Source: Candidatus Riflebacteria bacterium HGW-Riflebacteria-1
Lineage (GTDB): Bacteria; Muiribacteriota; Ozemobacteria; Ozemobacterales; Ozemobacteraceae
Length of the DNA stretch: 64,000 nucleotides
Direction of reading: 5' to 3'
NCBI GenBank assembly: GCA_002839445.1
Contig: PGYB01000015.1
Location: 1-64,000, forward strand
The translations under genes and the position numbers were made by a program. Shown piece by piece: positions 42,501 through 50,612 of the stretch. The notes under the pieces were generated by a model, which saw only the letters and a program-made list of their open reading frames with translations, made no database searches and was not told where the DNA came from. Each line of letters begins with the position of its first letter. The first letter of the stretch is position 1.

Positions 42501-42843
42501 CACTGTATGAGGCTACGGTGTTTCCTGATGCGTCAACGAGTCTTACATTGCTGGCATCAATTGATCTGGCGATTGTTAAGACGAGTGCCTGAACTTCATG
42601 CTGCTGCCCTGAAAGAATGGCTATGCGCAAATCTTCTGTATACTCGCCGACCAGCATGCTGAGCTTTTGCTGAAATTGCGCCTCGAAACTACTATAAGCA
42701 AAATGGGTCATCACCAATGTGACGCCACCGGCAATCAACAGCATAATTGTCAGCGAATATGCTACAAAACGCAGCTTAAGAGAGCGAAAAGATTTGTTTC
42801 CTTTCGCATCCGCGACAATATTTTCTTCGCGCATGTTACTCAT
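39466..42843 (-). CDS. Hybrid histidine kinase: PAS-PAS-PAS-HisKA-HATPase-REC
   Basis: A 1125-residue sensor. Two membrane helices (25-46 and 163-184) flank a periplasmic sensor region (about 50-160). Three PAS-type domains follow (about 245-365, 375-490, 500-625). HisKA has SMSHEIRTPL with phospho-acceptor His654; the HATPase carries INLVSNAIKF (N771) and DTGIGI. The receiver domain (895-1015) has the acidic pair in VADDTAS, the phospho-acceptor Asp945 (FMDLRMP) and Lys996. The C-terminal helices (1025-1125) may be a degenerate Hpt-like bundle, but no canonical His motif is seen. A consensus promoter with an inverted repeat over its -35 lies upstream. Confidence 0.93.
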   Translation of the reverse strand: MSNMREENIVADAKGNKSFRSLKLRFVAYSLTIMLLIAGGVTLVMTHFAYSSFEAQFQQKLSMLVGEYTEDLRIAILSGQQHEVQALVLTIARSIDASNVRLVDASGNTVASYSDGIRERRLPSISYQQNLMIPDIDGKTEDWQIRLRIRPNALSGMTDQFMLYQLVIILLMSAGAVVGIAFSIELTVGRRLASLKKSLQPLTNGSLPAQSADIVTDEFSEISTRVTKIVETAREQLGQLKHYADAAEIVCFSIDPADESVRLTGDVRRLLNADPENIKTTGDLLALLPPEQYEQVHTRWLEMRKIILSKETASGRRESVWQLAGARSDYDQASSGAIWVKVSLYWQSNAAKPQLYGVISDATDKKISETALQAELERFRSIYQNLPVGLWRSQNDRFISMNLAMAEILGYSSPEEAIDKVQSIEHQVYITPVDRTFFFDELRKRDQVRSLEMKFRRANGEVFWAAAYGRIFYENGREYCEGCFVDITDKRQAEERLRVNEEILRQSTEAGGIVAWQYNPVNAQLQLFGTMRRLLGENAQSDGSFKDFCKLVYSEDLHLLKSYFERPGRSAVKEIHSLDFRICRLNEAGKTEIRYLRIFSTAATILYSSSQKPYRGVMIDISDLKIPDMAMHKSDSSARYADMDTAELFTSMSHEIRTPLSAIIGYSELLTPLAENPRIRQYATSIVAASRSLSNIINGIHDLVQLESGKVKMVEGTVNIADLIAEVDSMFTDEASRKGLEFWTQIDSEVPPAILSDEARIREILINLVSNAIKFTNHGSVGIRVSLSHSTEKSYINLLITIEDTGIGIDCENPEDIFNPMFRRRAQNQFSGTGLGLAICRRLVDLLKGNIKVKTELQHGTRFDVILKEVKIAEPDHSQAVTDSVRKGVMRFAGQKILVADDTASNRELIAEAMKGAGLSVFCASDGNEAVELAKKQRPELIFMDLRMPQKDGVSAARELRCNEELAAVPIIAVTATNSFAELEELKGLFDGFIVKPVSLLKLFSEASRFLKPISNSFEPSKEVEFKLPPEAFEQLSNPWKLCETVSKEFVSKFAPVDNAILIDELAELAEQVKLVSQQHSFGILALEAESLIGGLQNYDVIAIKKSREKINKIFTQLLTVYSRH

Positions 42844-42925
42844 TGCAGTTCCTGCGGGTTTGGCTCTTATGATCTCTCTAGGCTAGAGGAGTCTCTATAA
42901 CTTATTTCTTTATATCTAGTAACGC

Positions 42926-42955
42926 ATTATAATAGGTTTCTTTCCTGTGAGTCAA
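42926..42955 (-). promoter_or_regulatory. Promoter of the hybrid kinase gene
   Basis: TTGACT (42950-42955) and a perfect TATAAT (42926-42931) are 18 nt apart on the minus strand. The start of transcription would be about 75 nt before the ATG, in the gap after YhbY. Confidence 0.65.
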
Positions 42956-42966
42956 TCACAGGGAAA
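42941..42966. promoter_or_regulatory. Inverted repeat over the -35 box of the kinase promoter
   Basis: TTTCCTGTGA (42941-42950) and TCACAGGGAAA (42956-42966) are inverted with a 5-nt spacer and one bulged base. The core is TGTGA-N5-TCACA. CRP-type sites have N6, so this is at best an off-spacing relative, but its position over the -35 box suggests a repressor or activator site. Confidence 0.45.
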
Positions 42967-43004
42967 CGCTTATCCAGTAAAGAATTCAGGAGCAGTCTGA
43001 GGTT

Positions 43005-43310
43005 TTATCGGCTTTTGGGAAGCTCAATTTTTGTCGGCTTTTCGGAAAATGGCCGATAAAGCACGATAACTCGCCCGATTATGCGCACAAGCAGAGCGCC
43101 AGATTTTTTGCAGATATCAATAGCAGCTTCTTCTGCTTCAACAGGGGCTGAGTCGAGCAGCTTTATCTTTATAAGCTCATGAGTGTTGAATGCTTCAACT
43201 ACGCTCAGAATAATTTTTGACTCCAGACCCTGTTTTCCTATGCGTACAATCGGTTCGAGATGGTGGGCAAGGCCTTCGAGATGTTTGCGTTGATTCGAGC
43301 TGAGCTTCAC
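43005..43310 (-). CDS. yhbY: YhbY-type ribosome assembly RNA-binding protein
   Basis: A 101-residue protein with a single CRM domain over nearly its whole length: KLSSNQRKHLEGLAHHLEP, IVRIGKQGL with the GxxG-like loop and the final RIIGRVIVLYRPF strand. YhbY associates with the precursor of the large ribosomal subunit. The start is GTG with GGAG 8 nt upstream. It sits between the hybrid kinase and a HAD gene on the same strand. Confidence 0.92.
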   Translation of the reverse strand: MKLSSNQRKHLEGLAHHLEPIVRIGKQGLESKIILSVVEAFNTHELIKIKLLDSAPVEAEEAAIDICKKSGALLVRIIGRVIVLYRPFSEKPTKIELPKSR

Positions 43311-43377
43311 AGTTGTTCTCCAGATTTCAGATTAGCAATTTATACACCAGACCGCCGGACTTTGCAAACAAACCCGC

Positions 43378-43986
43378 TTATAGCAATGTTCCTGTTACAA
43401 TTTCATAAATCTGTTGCGGATTATTTACAACATACGCGTTAACACCTGCATCACGAGCGGCTATTACATTCGTTTCGCTGTCATCAAAAAAGTGTACCAG
43501 ATCCGGATCTTTATGCAGACGACTGCAGACCGCTTCATAAATTTCGCGATCAGGTTTTACCATTCCCATTTCGTAAGAAAAAAACAGATGCTCAAATGGC
43601 TTGAACACATCAGTGCTGGCACGCAGCATCTCAACATGAACAGCATTCGTGTTGGAGAGCATTGCAAGAGTGCCGTAGCTCCGCAATAATTCGAGTATTT
43701 TTAAGCAGTCGGTTTTGAGTGGCCCTATTATACCGGCAAACTCACGTTCAAACTCGGCAATGCTTAACTTGCTGGCGGTTTCGGCAACAAAGGCCTGGTA
43801 AAATCCGGTAAAGTCGCTTTTACCGGCTTCGTAAGCGCGCGCCGATTCGAGGCGTAACCACTTTTGTTTGAGTTCTTCCGTGTCCTGTTCCTGCGTGAAC
43901 AGCTTGCGCGCACGGTCCTGCCAGTTAAGGTCGATCAGAACTCCACCAAGATCACAGAGAATAACTGAATTGCCTGCTTCAGTCAT
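43378..43986 (-). CDS. HAD family phosphatase (subfamily IA-like)
   Basis: A 202-residue protein. The DxGGV start (ILCDLGGVLIDLNW, nucleophile Asp12) is the form seen in the YihX/epoxide hydrolase-like HAD group. Motif II is LSNTNA, motif III Lys is in GMVKPDREIY and motif IV is VHFFDDSETNV. A helical cap lies between motifs I and II. It should hydrolyse small phosphomonoesters; substrate unknown. Its start overlaps the stop of the DUF1232 gene by 8 nt, so the two are co-transcribed. Confidence 0.88.
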   Translation of the reverse strand: MTEAGNSVILCDLGGVLIDLNWQDRARKLFTQEQDTEELKQKWLRLESARAYEAGKSDFTGFYQAFVAETASKLSIAEFEREFAGIIGPLKTDCLKILELLRSYGTLAMLSNTNAVHVEMLRASTDVFKPFEHLFFSYEMGMVKPDREIYEAVCSRLHKDPDLVHFFDDSETNVIAARDAGVNAYVVNNPQQIYEIVTGTLL

Positions 43987-44281
43987 GCTGACAATGATCT
44001 GGGGTCTTGAATCCGATAGTGGAACGCTGACGTTCTTCTTCGATCCGCCGCAGGCGCTCGGCTTCGATTTGTCTGAATGCCAACCAGATCAAAAATGGCA
44101 CGATAATCAGATCATCCAGATAGCCGATAATCGGTATAAAATCAGGAATCAGGTCGAATGGCCACAGAAAATAACCAACCGCCGCAACCAGCAGAATCTT
44201 CGCCGAAAGTGGTGTTTCGTCGCTTCTTGCGATATCCAGATAGCTATGTATCTTGGTAGTGAATTCGCCAGTTTTGTTCAT
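43979..44281 (-). CDS. DUF1232 (YkvA-like) membrane protein
   Basis: A 100-residue protein from the ATG at 44281, chosen because AAGGAG lies 7 nt before it. The core LLVAAVGYFLWPFDLIPDFI then GYLDDLIIVPFLIW is the diagnostic DUF1232 pattern, with one to two membrane segments. A charged C-terminal tail follows. The family's function is unknown. An extended -10 promoter sits just upstream, and the HAD gene overlaps the 3' end. Confidence 0.88.
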   Translation of the reverse strand: MNKTGEFTTKIHSYLDIARSDETPLSAKILLVAAVGYFLWPFDLIPDFIPIIGYLDDLIIVPFLIWLAFRQIEAERLRRIEEERQRSTIGFKTPDHCQHD

Positions 44282-44305
44282 ATTGACTCCTTGCCAGCCA
44301 GGCCA

Positions 44306-44314
44306 ATTATAACA
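44306..44314 (-). promoter_or_regulatory. Extended -10 promoter of the DUF1232-HAD pair
   Basis: TGTTATAAT on the minus strand is a perfect extended -10 element. Transcription would begin about 18 nt before the DUF1232 start codon. No consensus -35 is present. Confidence 0.5.
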
Positions 44315-44361
44315 CAAAACTGGCGAATTATCACCAGTAAACCGCTGTCTGGCGGCAAGGC

Positions 44362-45381
44362 TTAGAGAATCTGAATTCCTTCGGCCTCGCAGCGTGTTAT
44401 CTCGTCGGCAGGCCAGACGCTGACCTGCACCTCGCCAATGTGACGTTTCTGCAGCAGCAGCATGCTCAGGCGCGACTGGCCGATACCACCGCCGATAGTC
44501 TGCGGCAATTTTCCAGCCAGAAGCATTTTATGCCAGGGAAGCTGCGCCCGTTCTTCGCAGCCACGAGCTTTCAGCTGCTGAGTCAAAATCTCAGGACTAA
44601 CCCTTATTCCCATCGACGAGAGCTCAAACGCAGAGTCGAGTATCGGGTTGAAAACCAGGATGTCGCCGTTAAGACCTTTTCGGCCCGGCGCTGTCTCTGT
44701 GGTCCAGTCGTCGTAATCCGGTGCCCGCCCGTCATGCTCTTTGCCGTCCTGCAATGGGCCGCCAATACCGATCAGAAACACTGCGCCGAATTCGCGACAC
44801 ACTGCGTTTTCACGCTCTTTAGCCGTCATGCCGGGATATCGCTGCAGAAGCTCCTCGCTGTGAATGAAGTGGATTCGCTGTGGCAGAAACTTCTTTAGGT
44901 CATAACGGCTGCAGATATGGTGCTCGGTTGCCAGAATTGCGTGATAAAGAGTTTCTACTGTCGCTTTGAGATAATCGAGATTGCGCTGGTCAGGCGACAT
45001 AATGCGCTCCCAGTCCCACTGGTCGACATAAACCGAGTGAATCGATGATGATATTGTCGGCTCATCAGGGCGCAGCGCGTTCATGTCGGTGTACAGGCCT
45101 TCACCCTCAGGTATTCCGTAGCGCGCCAGCGCCAGTCTTTTCCACTTTGCCAGAGAGTGAACTATTTCGAAGCGGGTTTTACCTATTGCCGGTACAACAA
45201 ATGCTACGGGCCTCTCAATGCCGTTCAAGTTGTCCTGCAGACCTGAATCGGCATCTACGAACATCGGCGCTGATACCCGGTGCAGTCGCATGCTGCTGGT
45301 CAGGGTGTCTTCGAAATGCCGCTTGAGATCAAGAATCGCGCGTTCAGTCTGGATCAGGGTAAGTTTGGATGTCGTAGCCAT
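44362..45381 (-). CDS. asnA: Aspartate-ammonia ligase (asparagine synthetase A)
   Basis: A 339-residue protein matching AsnA length and motifs along its whole sequence: LHRVSAPMFVDADSGLQDNL near the start, KWKRLAL, the EGLYTDMNALRPDE segment, VYVDQWDWE, the class II synthetase-like core RGCEERAQLPWHKMLLAGKL and TIGGGIGQSRLSMLLL at the end. It makes asparagine from aspartate, ammonia and ATP (with AMP and PPi release), in the cytoplasm. GAGGT precedes the ATG. It appears to be monocistronic. Confidence 0.96.
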   Translation of the reverse strand: MATTSKLTLIQTERAILDLKRHFEDTLTSSMRLHRVSAPMFVDADSGLQDNLNGIERPVAFVVPAIGKTRFEIVHSLAKWKRLALARYGIPEGEGLYTDMNALRPDEPTISSSIHSVYVDQWDWERIMSPDQRNLDYLKATVETLYHAILATEHHICSRYDLKKFLPQRIHFIHSEELLQRYPGMTAKERENAVCREFGAVFLIGIGGPLQDGKEHDGRAPDYDDWTTETAPGRKGLNGDILVFNPILDSAFELSSMGIRVSPEILTQQLKARGCEERAQLPWHKMLLAGKLPQTIGGGIGQSRLSMLLLQKRHIGEVQVSVWPADEITRCEAEGIQIL

Positions 45382-45515
45382 TTAATGTAACCTCGTGTGG
45401 GATTCGTATCTTTCAATCGCAATTTACACAATATTCAAAGTGCAGTCTACCGAAACCCTGATTTCGTTTGATATGCCCATTGACCGCGCATTGTCGATCT
45501 GGAAAAGCAGGCAGC

Positions 45516-46109
45516 TCAGAGTTTGTTGCGAGCGATGATAGAAGCGCGTACCATTTTTACAAAGTAAGATATGGCGCGGTTATCATCAGTGAGTTCGGGG
45601 TGAAATGCGCAAGCGAGAAGACTGTCCTGTCTCGCCATTACGATTTTACCATCGTGCTCGCACAGAATTTCAACGCCTTCACCAACTTTAACGATGTGCG
45701 GCGCCCGAATGAAAACACCCGGAAAATCCTGGCCGATATCTTTAATGTTGAGGTTGGCTTCAAAGCTCTGTATCTGGCGGCCATAAGAGTTACGGCGCAC
45801 CACGATATCCATCATGCCGATGTGATTCTCTTCTTGCCCTTCGATGCTCCGGGCAAGAAGAATCAGCCCGGCGCATGTGCCAAAAACCGGTTTGTCAACG
45901 CTTATAAAGCGCTTCAGTGGCTTGAGCATGTCGTATGTGTCGATCAGTCGGCGCATTGTCGTGCTTTCGCCGCCTGGTAGTATCAGACCGTCGATATACT
46001 GCAGTTCTTCGGCAGATTTTACCTCGACTGCTTCAACGCCGCATTTTCTGATAGCAGCAGCATGTTCTCTTACTGCGCCCTGAAGCGCAAGAATGCCGAT
46101 TTTCGTCAT
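45516..46109 (-). CDS. pdxT: Pyridoxal 5'-phosphate synthase glutaminase subunit PdxT
   Basis: A 197-residue class I glutamine amidotransferase. The ATG at 46109 has CGGAG upstream and opens the family's MTKIGILALQGAVREH. The PGGEST motif binds glutamine and the triad is Cys79 (FGTCAG), His170 and Glu172 (AFHPEL). It releases ammonia for PdxS in the ribose-5-phosphate-dependent route to vitamin B6. It follows pdxS by 14 nt, as is usual. Confidence 0.97.
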   Translation of the reverse strand: MTKIGILALQGAVREHAAAIRKCGVEAVEVKSAEELQYIDGLILPGGESTTMRRLIDTYDMLKPLKRFISVDKPVFGTCAGLILLARSIEGQEENHIGMMDIVVRRNSYGRQIQSFEANLNIKDIGQDFPGVFIRAPHIVKVGEGVEILCEHDGKIVMARQDSLLACAFHPELTDDNRAISYFVKMVRASIIARNKL

Positions 46110-46123
46110 TTCGTGAACTCCGG

Positions 46124-47011
46124 TTACCACCCGCGATCCTGCATGCGGTCGGCAGATGACAGCGAAGAGATCTCAATGCCAACCATTGGAGCGCCAAGGT
46201 TCTTGGAAATCTCGGCCAGCAGCTTGTAATCCTTGTAGTTGGTGGTAGCTTCAACTATTGCTTTGGCAAATGCCGCCGGGTTTTCGGATTTAAAAATGCC
46301 CGAGCCAACAAATACACCGTCAGCGCCGAGTTCCATCATCAGGGCTGCGTCAGCTGGTGTTGCCACGCCACCGGCCGCAAAATTAACCACCGGCAGCCGG
46401 CCGTTTTTCTTGATCTGGAGCAAAATTTCATACGGCGCGCCGAGCAGCTTGGCTTCTGTCATCAGCTCATCTTCGTTCATCGCTACAACGCGCCGCACTT
46501 GCGCGTTAACCTTGCGCATGTGGCGCACGGCTTCAACTATGTTGCCGGTACCGGGTTCGCCCTTGGTGCGCAACATGGCAGCGCCTTCGCCGATGCGGCG
46601 GGCGGCTTCGCCAAGATCGCGGCAGCCACAGACAAATGGCACGGTAAAAGCGCTTTTCAGCAGATGATATTCTTCGTCAGCAGGTGTCAGAACTTCGCTC
46701 TCGTCTATATAGTCGACGCCCATGGCTTCGAGAATGCGCGCTTCAACTATGTGGCCAATGCGGGCTTTTGCCATAACCGGAATCGAAACTGCTTTCATGA
46801 CTTCTTCGATAATGGTGGGGTCGGCCATTCTGGCAACACCGCCGGCCTTGCGTATATCAGAAGGAACACGCTCGAGCGCCATTACCGCAACCGCTCCAGC
46901 TTTTTCAGCTATGCGGGCCTGATCGGCGTTGACTACGTCCATAATGACGCCGCCCTTCTGCATTTCGGCCATGCCGCGCTTAACCAGAACTGTTCCTACT
47001 TTGTTTTTCAT
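46124..47011 (-). CDS. pdxS: Pyridoxal 5'-phosphate synthase lyase subunit PdxS
   Basis: A 295-residue TIM-barrel synthase with very high conservation: MALERVPSDIRKAGGVARM, MAKARIGH carrying the Schiff-base Lys82 and LRTKGEPGTGNIVEAV carrying the second Lys150. It assembles PLP from ribose 5-phosphate, glyceraldehyde 3-phosphate and ammonia as a dodecamer with PdxT. A GGAG box precedes the ATG. The 287-nt gap upstream holds no other recognisable gene. Confidence 0.98.
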   Translation of the reverse strand: MKNKVGTVLVKRGMAEMQKGGVIMDVVNADQARIAEKAGAVAVMALERVPSDIRKAGGVARMADPTIIEEVMKAVSIPVMAKARIGHIVEARILEAMGVDYIDESEVLTPADEEYHLLKSAFTVPFVCGCRDLGEAARRIGEGAAMLRTKGEPGTGNIVEAVRHMRKVNAQVRRVVAMNEDELMTEAKLLGAPYEILLQIKKNGRLPVVNFAAGGVATPADAALMMELGADGVFVGSGIFKSENPAAFAKAIVEATTNYKDYKLLAEISKNLGAPMVGIEISSLSSADRMQDRGW

Positions 47012-47298
47012 CTTTGCACTCCATCATTCAAACATTACAATATACAGGAACAGTTAAATACCGCATTGGCCGCTAAAAGGCAACCACCTTTTTAGAATTT
47101 CTGATGTCGGAACATGGAGCGCCAAGTTTATCGATACCAGTCCCTTACTTCAGAACTTTCCGATAAGCTTTTGAGCGAAGCGGTTTTGCCAAAAGCAAAG
47201 ACCTGCTCTGAGCCAATCCTGGAGAAAGGGCGAACCGGCTGATGGCTGGAACTTCAGACTGAAAACAAGAAAATGAGCTCTTGTAGAAAGCGCACAAA

Positions 47299-48288
47299 CT
47301 AGCGCAGCATTGAATTGATATGCTCTTGAAGTTTTTCCTGCTGATCGGTGACTTTGTTGATGTTGGGAACGCATATTGCGAGTGGATTGTTTTTGAGCAA
47401 CAAAGCAAGAGAAGCGCTCTTTTTCTTGAAGTCTGGATCCTGCTGATCCAGGGTAATCCACGAATCCATATGACCTGCCACCTCATTAAGGCAGCGATTG
47501 AACTCTCCGGAAGCGATGAATTCACGGGCAGCCGCCTCATTCTCAGGATCGAAAACTTCCAGAACTTTTGCAGCTTCCGACGAAACCTCATCAGGTCTAT
47601 AAAAGCACATTTCTTTCCAAATTGCTGGGTTGCTTGCAGCCTTCTTTAAGCCATTGATAAGGAAGCGCTTCTCCCATTTTACCATAGCTTTAAGATCTAC
47701 TGCCGGGCTTGGCAACTGTTTTAGAAAAGTTCTAACTGTATTATGCCTTGCTTGGCCCGGATTACGATTCAGAACTCCTTCAATTAGATCCAGGGCATCA
47801 CTTCGTATAGTCATCCCAATAAGCCCATCCAACATGCTTCCCTGTAGTTCCTGATGCTGACCAAGTTGAAATACAGCCAACAGAATTTCCAGCGCCTGAT
47901 CTGGCTTTTCGTTCTTTTCGGCATTAAGAGCCAGAGCCATCGAAAATCTGTACAACCCTCGAAGTTTCTCTTTGGGTATCTGGTCTGGACTATCTTTGTC
48001 GTCCGGATTATAACAACATATCTTACACTTTGCTCCCCACTTCAAGGCGCTGAGCATTGCCTCATTGCGTGGTGCCATCAGCATTTTTTTCGCCTGACCA
48101 GAAAGCATATCAAGATCATTGGGGCACTTGCAGTCTTTAAACTGTTGATGAGCATTCACTACTTCTGGGTCCAGATTTGCGATCGCTAACAGATAGCGCG
48201 TTGCAGCGTTTTCATCAACAGCAGAAAACTGCTGAACTATCAGAAGAGTTAAGACAGATATAAGAACTATTGTAATCAGCAACTTCAT
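47299..48288 (-). CDS. Membrane-anchored or exported protein, function unknown
   Basis: A 329-residue protein. Residues 1-20 form a hydrophobic signal or anchor. Two cysteine clusters (DCKCPND and AKCKICCYN) lie at about 53-92 and could bind a metal or form disulfides. The rest is mainly helical with TPR-like rhythm (ALNAEKNEKPDQALEILLAV), but no domain is recognised. AGGGAG is the ribosome binding site. It opens the accessory region that continues to the right edge. Confidence 0.65.
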   Translation of the reverse strand: MKLLITIVLISVLTLLIVQQFSAVDENAATRYLLAIANLDPEVVNAHQQFKDCKCPNDLDMLSGQAKKMLMAPRNEAMLSALKWGAKCKICCYNPDDKDSPDQIPKEKLRGLYRFSMALALNAEKNEKPDQALEILLAVFQLGQHQELQGSMLDGLIGMTIRSDALDLIEGVLNRNPGQARHNTVRTFLKQLPSPAVDLKAMVKWEKRFLINGLKKAASNPAIWKEMCFYRPDEVSSEAAKVLEVFDPENEAAAREFIASGEFNRCLNEVAGHMDSWITLDQQDPDFKKKSASLALLLKNNPLAICVPNINKVTDQQEKLQEHINSMLR

Positions 48289-48301
48289 TGCATTCTCCCT
48301 G

Positions 48302-48583
48302 CATTTTCAACTTCCTCACCAGAGTAATCCCAAAATCCCCGGCGACAACATTCATGGGGCGCGCGCTTTTGCTGGTAAGGACAAGCTTCACACTGAATCG
48401 ACTTGTTGTCATGTAAAGTTTCAACGGGTCAGATCAGTCATAACCGGTGCCAGAATAAGTGATATTCATGGAAGCAATCAGATGTCTATTTTACGAGAAG
48501 GTGCCCTTAGTAAGCTGGTGTTTTCCTGCAATTCTCCGCCTGAGGCATTGCCTCACAATACTTTTCGAATCAGGCTGAGTAGG
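48302..48583. other. Intergenic region with hairpins and possible gene remnants
   Basis: The 282-nt gap downstream of the HicB-like gene has a perfect small hairpin (TGAGGC-ATT-GCCTCA, 48542-48556) and a GC-rich stretch at 48334-48365 resembling the hairpin at 51611-51643. A short minus-strand frame just past the HicB stop ends in GKHQLTKGTFS, which vaguely recalls HicA C termini. No intact gene is supported. Confidence 0.35.
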
Positions 48584-48835
48584 CTAAGAGCGGCGAACTC
48601 TATGAGCAGTCTTTCCGACACTTTTTCCGAAAGTCAATGTAATGAGCCTGGTTTGCACGTTTCGGAGTGATTTCGGTTCGGGCTGGTTAGTCATCAGCCG
48701 CTGATAGGTGATTTGCAGATTTTCTACCAGCTCATCGAATGTTTCAGCTTCACTGTAGACGCCTGGCATTTCGCGAATTTTGCCGACATAACGCCCTTCG
48801 TTGTTCCAGTAGACAAGCGTATATGACCTGATCAT
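48584..48835 (-). CDS. HicB-like protein with aberrant C terminus
   Basis: An 83-residue protein from the ATG at 48835, which has GGAG 6 nt upstream. Residues 1-55 match HicB-like folds: YTLVYWNNEGRYVGKIREMP, then PGVYSEAETFDELVENLQ. From about residue 58 the sequence becomes basic and unlike the family, so a frameshift near the end of the conserved part is possible. No intact HicA partner lies on either side. It may be a solitary antitoxin or a decayed toxin-antitoxin unit. Confidence 0.65.
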   Translation of the reverse strand: MIRSYTLVYWNNEGRYVGKIREMPGVYSEAETFDELVENLQITYQRLMTNQPEPKSLRNVQTRLITLTFGKSVGKTAHRVRRS

Positions 48836-49007
48836 TTTTTCTCCGTTACATGTTCTATAAGACAGATCGCCAACAGCAATCCGGCAATTCACTCATGAGA
48901 AAGTTAAAGCTCATTGATTTTTCCGAAGGCACACGCATGCGCAAAGCTCTGCGGGTATAGCAGTGGCTTTACAAAAACTGTCCGATACGAGTAGCTAGAA
49001 CAAGATT

Positions 49008-49727
49008 TCATTTAATGAAACTGGCGAGCCCGTCAAATTTGAGAAAGGGAAGCTTCGAATATGTTGTCTGGCTGGTTGTCGGAAAAACGAAATCAGAAAT
49101 GCCGCTTGCAGAAAATATTGCATCAGTGGCGGTCCTGAGTGCTTCATCATCCTTGGCATATCCTGCAAACTCAAAAGCCCATTTTGAGTTGTTTTCAGAG
49201 ATGATACGTAAATTTGTCAACCAGATGTCTATCTCGTCATTACTTTGTTGAAATTTGACTCCAGGCTCAAACTTAGCCCTTCTGAGAATCTCTTTCAGTT
49301 CAGCGTTTGGAAAGAATTTTTTCGCTTCATCTGCTGCGGGAGAACAAAATATACTGGCATACATCACCACTTTCACAACGATTTTTCCGTCTTGTCGAAA
49401 ATCAGCAGAGGAAAAAATCGCCATACTGGAAACTCTCAGGGAAGTGTCTGATTCAAAAAAGGATTCCAGCTCTTCGATCAGATCAGGTGTTCTTTCAGGT
49501 TCGCACATGAGAAAACCTATCTCGACAGGAAAGCGCTTCAACACGCCAAGTTCAAAAGGCTTCGAGACATTGAAGGATACCTGTTTTGTTTCGAAACGCT
49601 CGAAAAGGCTGTTAAGAAAACTGTCGGCCACATCAAGTTCCGAATACGCAGAGAAATCAGCTGCTCCAGATAGAACCGGCGCCAGAATAAACGCCAGAAT
49701 AACGATCACCACTGGAAGGTATCTCAT
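49008..49727 (-). CDS. Secreted protein, function unknown
   Basis: A 239-residue exported protein; the ATG at 49727 has AAGGAG 7 nt upstream and opens a signal peptide (1-22). The mature region mixes beta strands and helices with a conserved-looking FLMCEPERTPDLIEELESF segment. No domain recognised. A 33-nt piece of this gene recurs with one mismatch at 58088-58120, showing that a second copy once existed elsewhere in the accessory region. Confidence 0.65.
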   Translation of the reverse strand: MRYLPVVIVILAFILAPVLSGAADFSAYSELDVADSFLNSLFERFETKQVSFNVSKPFELGVLKRFPVEIGFLMCEPERTPDLIEELESFFESDTSLRVSSMAIFSSADFRQDGKIVVKVVMYASIFCSPAADEAKKFFPNAELKEILRRAKFEPGVKFQQSNDEIDIWLTNLRIISENNSKWAFEFAGYAKDDEALRTATDAIFSASGISDFVFPTTSQTTYSKLPFLKFDGLASFIK

Positions 49728-49825
49728 AAATTGCTCCTTGCTTCCAACTATGAATTGAACAACGACTTCCATGCCAAGCATAGATAAAATCGATTAAATA
49801 ATAGAGAATACGAAAAACTTATGCG

Positions 49826-50527
49826 TCATTTTGTCTGGCTGGCTTTGCGCATTTCGAAATCCTCCAGCCATTTTTTGCAGCGAATTTGAACTTCTTTACG
49901 TTCGGCAGGAGTAAGCTTTGAAGCAGCCAGATCTCTACATGCCGTATTACCACCGTGGCGCGCTTCAAGAGAATACCAGAAATATGCTTCAGCATAATTT
50001 TTCGGAAAACCGTTCTCACCGAAATACAAACCTGCCATTGCAAGCAATGAAAGTCTGGTCCCCTGTTCAGCGGCTTTAAGATACCACCTTTCAGCTTCTT
50101 CATAGCTCTGAGTTACGCCACGTCCGTATAAATACGAGAAACCCAGGTTGTGCTGAGCCACATCAAGACCTTGTTCCGCAGCCTTATGGAACCATTTCAC
50201 CGCTTCTTCATAGTCTTTGGGAACTTTCGTGCCCATCTCATAAGCACACCCAAGAGTTTGCTGAGCAAGTATATTTCCTTGCTCAGCAGCCTTATGATAC
50301 CACTTCATAGCTTCTTCGCAGTCTTTCGGAATCACTTCGCCCCGGTCATATAGCTCTCCGAGATTATACTGAGCCACAGCTTGTCCCTGCTCAGCAAGCT
50401 CACGCACAATCTTTACATCGGTGGTGTAATTTTCTTTTTTGTACACAGCTTCCAACTCTTCGAAAGTCGCTCCAAACGCAGATGAACACAATAATATTGC
50501 TAAACAAACCGATAATATCTTCTTCAT
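49826..50527 (-). CDS. Secreted Sel1-like repeat protein
   Basis: A 233-residue protein with a signal peptide (1-19) and about four to five Sel1-like repeats of 36 residues, with the pattern A..LG..Y..G..V..D..EA..W..KAAEQG. Such solenoids bind partner proteins in the periplasm or outside the cell. A GGAGGT box precedes the ATG. It lies directly downstream of the second Sel1 protein, probably by duplication. Confidence 0.88.
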   Translation of the reverse strand: MKKILSVCLAILLCSSAFGATFEELEAVYKKENYTTDVKIVRELAEQGQAVAQYNLGELYDRGEVIPKDCEEAMKWYHKAAEQGNILAQQTLGCAYEMGTKVPKDYEEAVKWFHKAAEQGLDVAQHNLGFSYLYGRGVTQSYEEAERWYLKAAEQGTRLSLLAMAGLYFGENGFPKNYAEAYFWYSLEARHGGNTACRDLAASKLTPAERKEVQIRCKKWLEDFEMRKASQTK

Positions 50528-50612
50528 CAGAAAGACCTCCAGAGTTCTCTGCAGTTAATTGGTTAAACAGATACTAATCCCGGTGCTAAACAACAGTCCG
50601 CTGTCGCAGTTC

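Noticed and set aside
45468..45980. Plus-strand frame of 170 codons opposite pdxT
   Set aside because: It is the shadow of the well-conserved pdxT gene.
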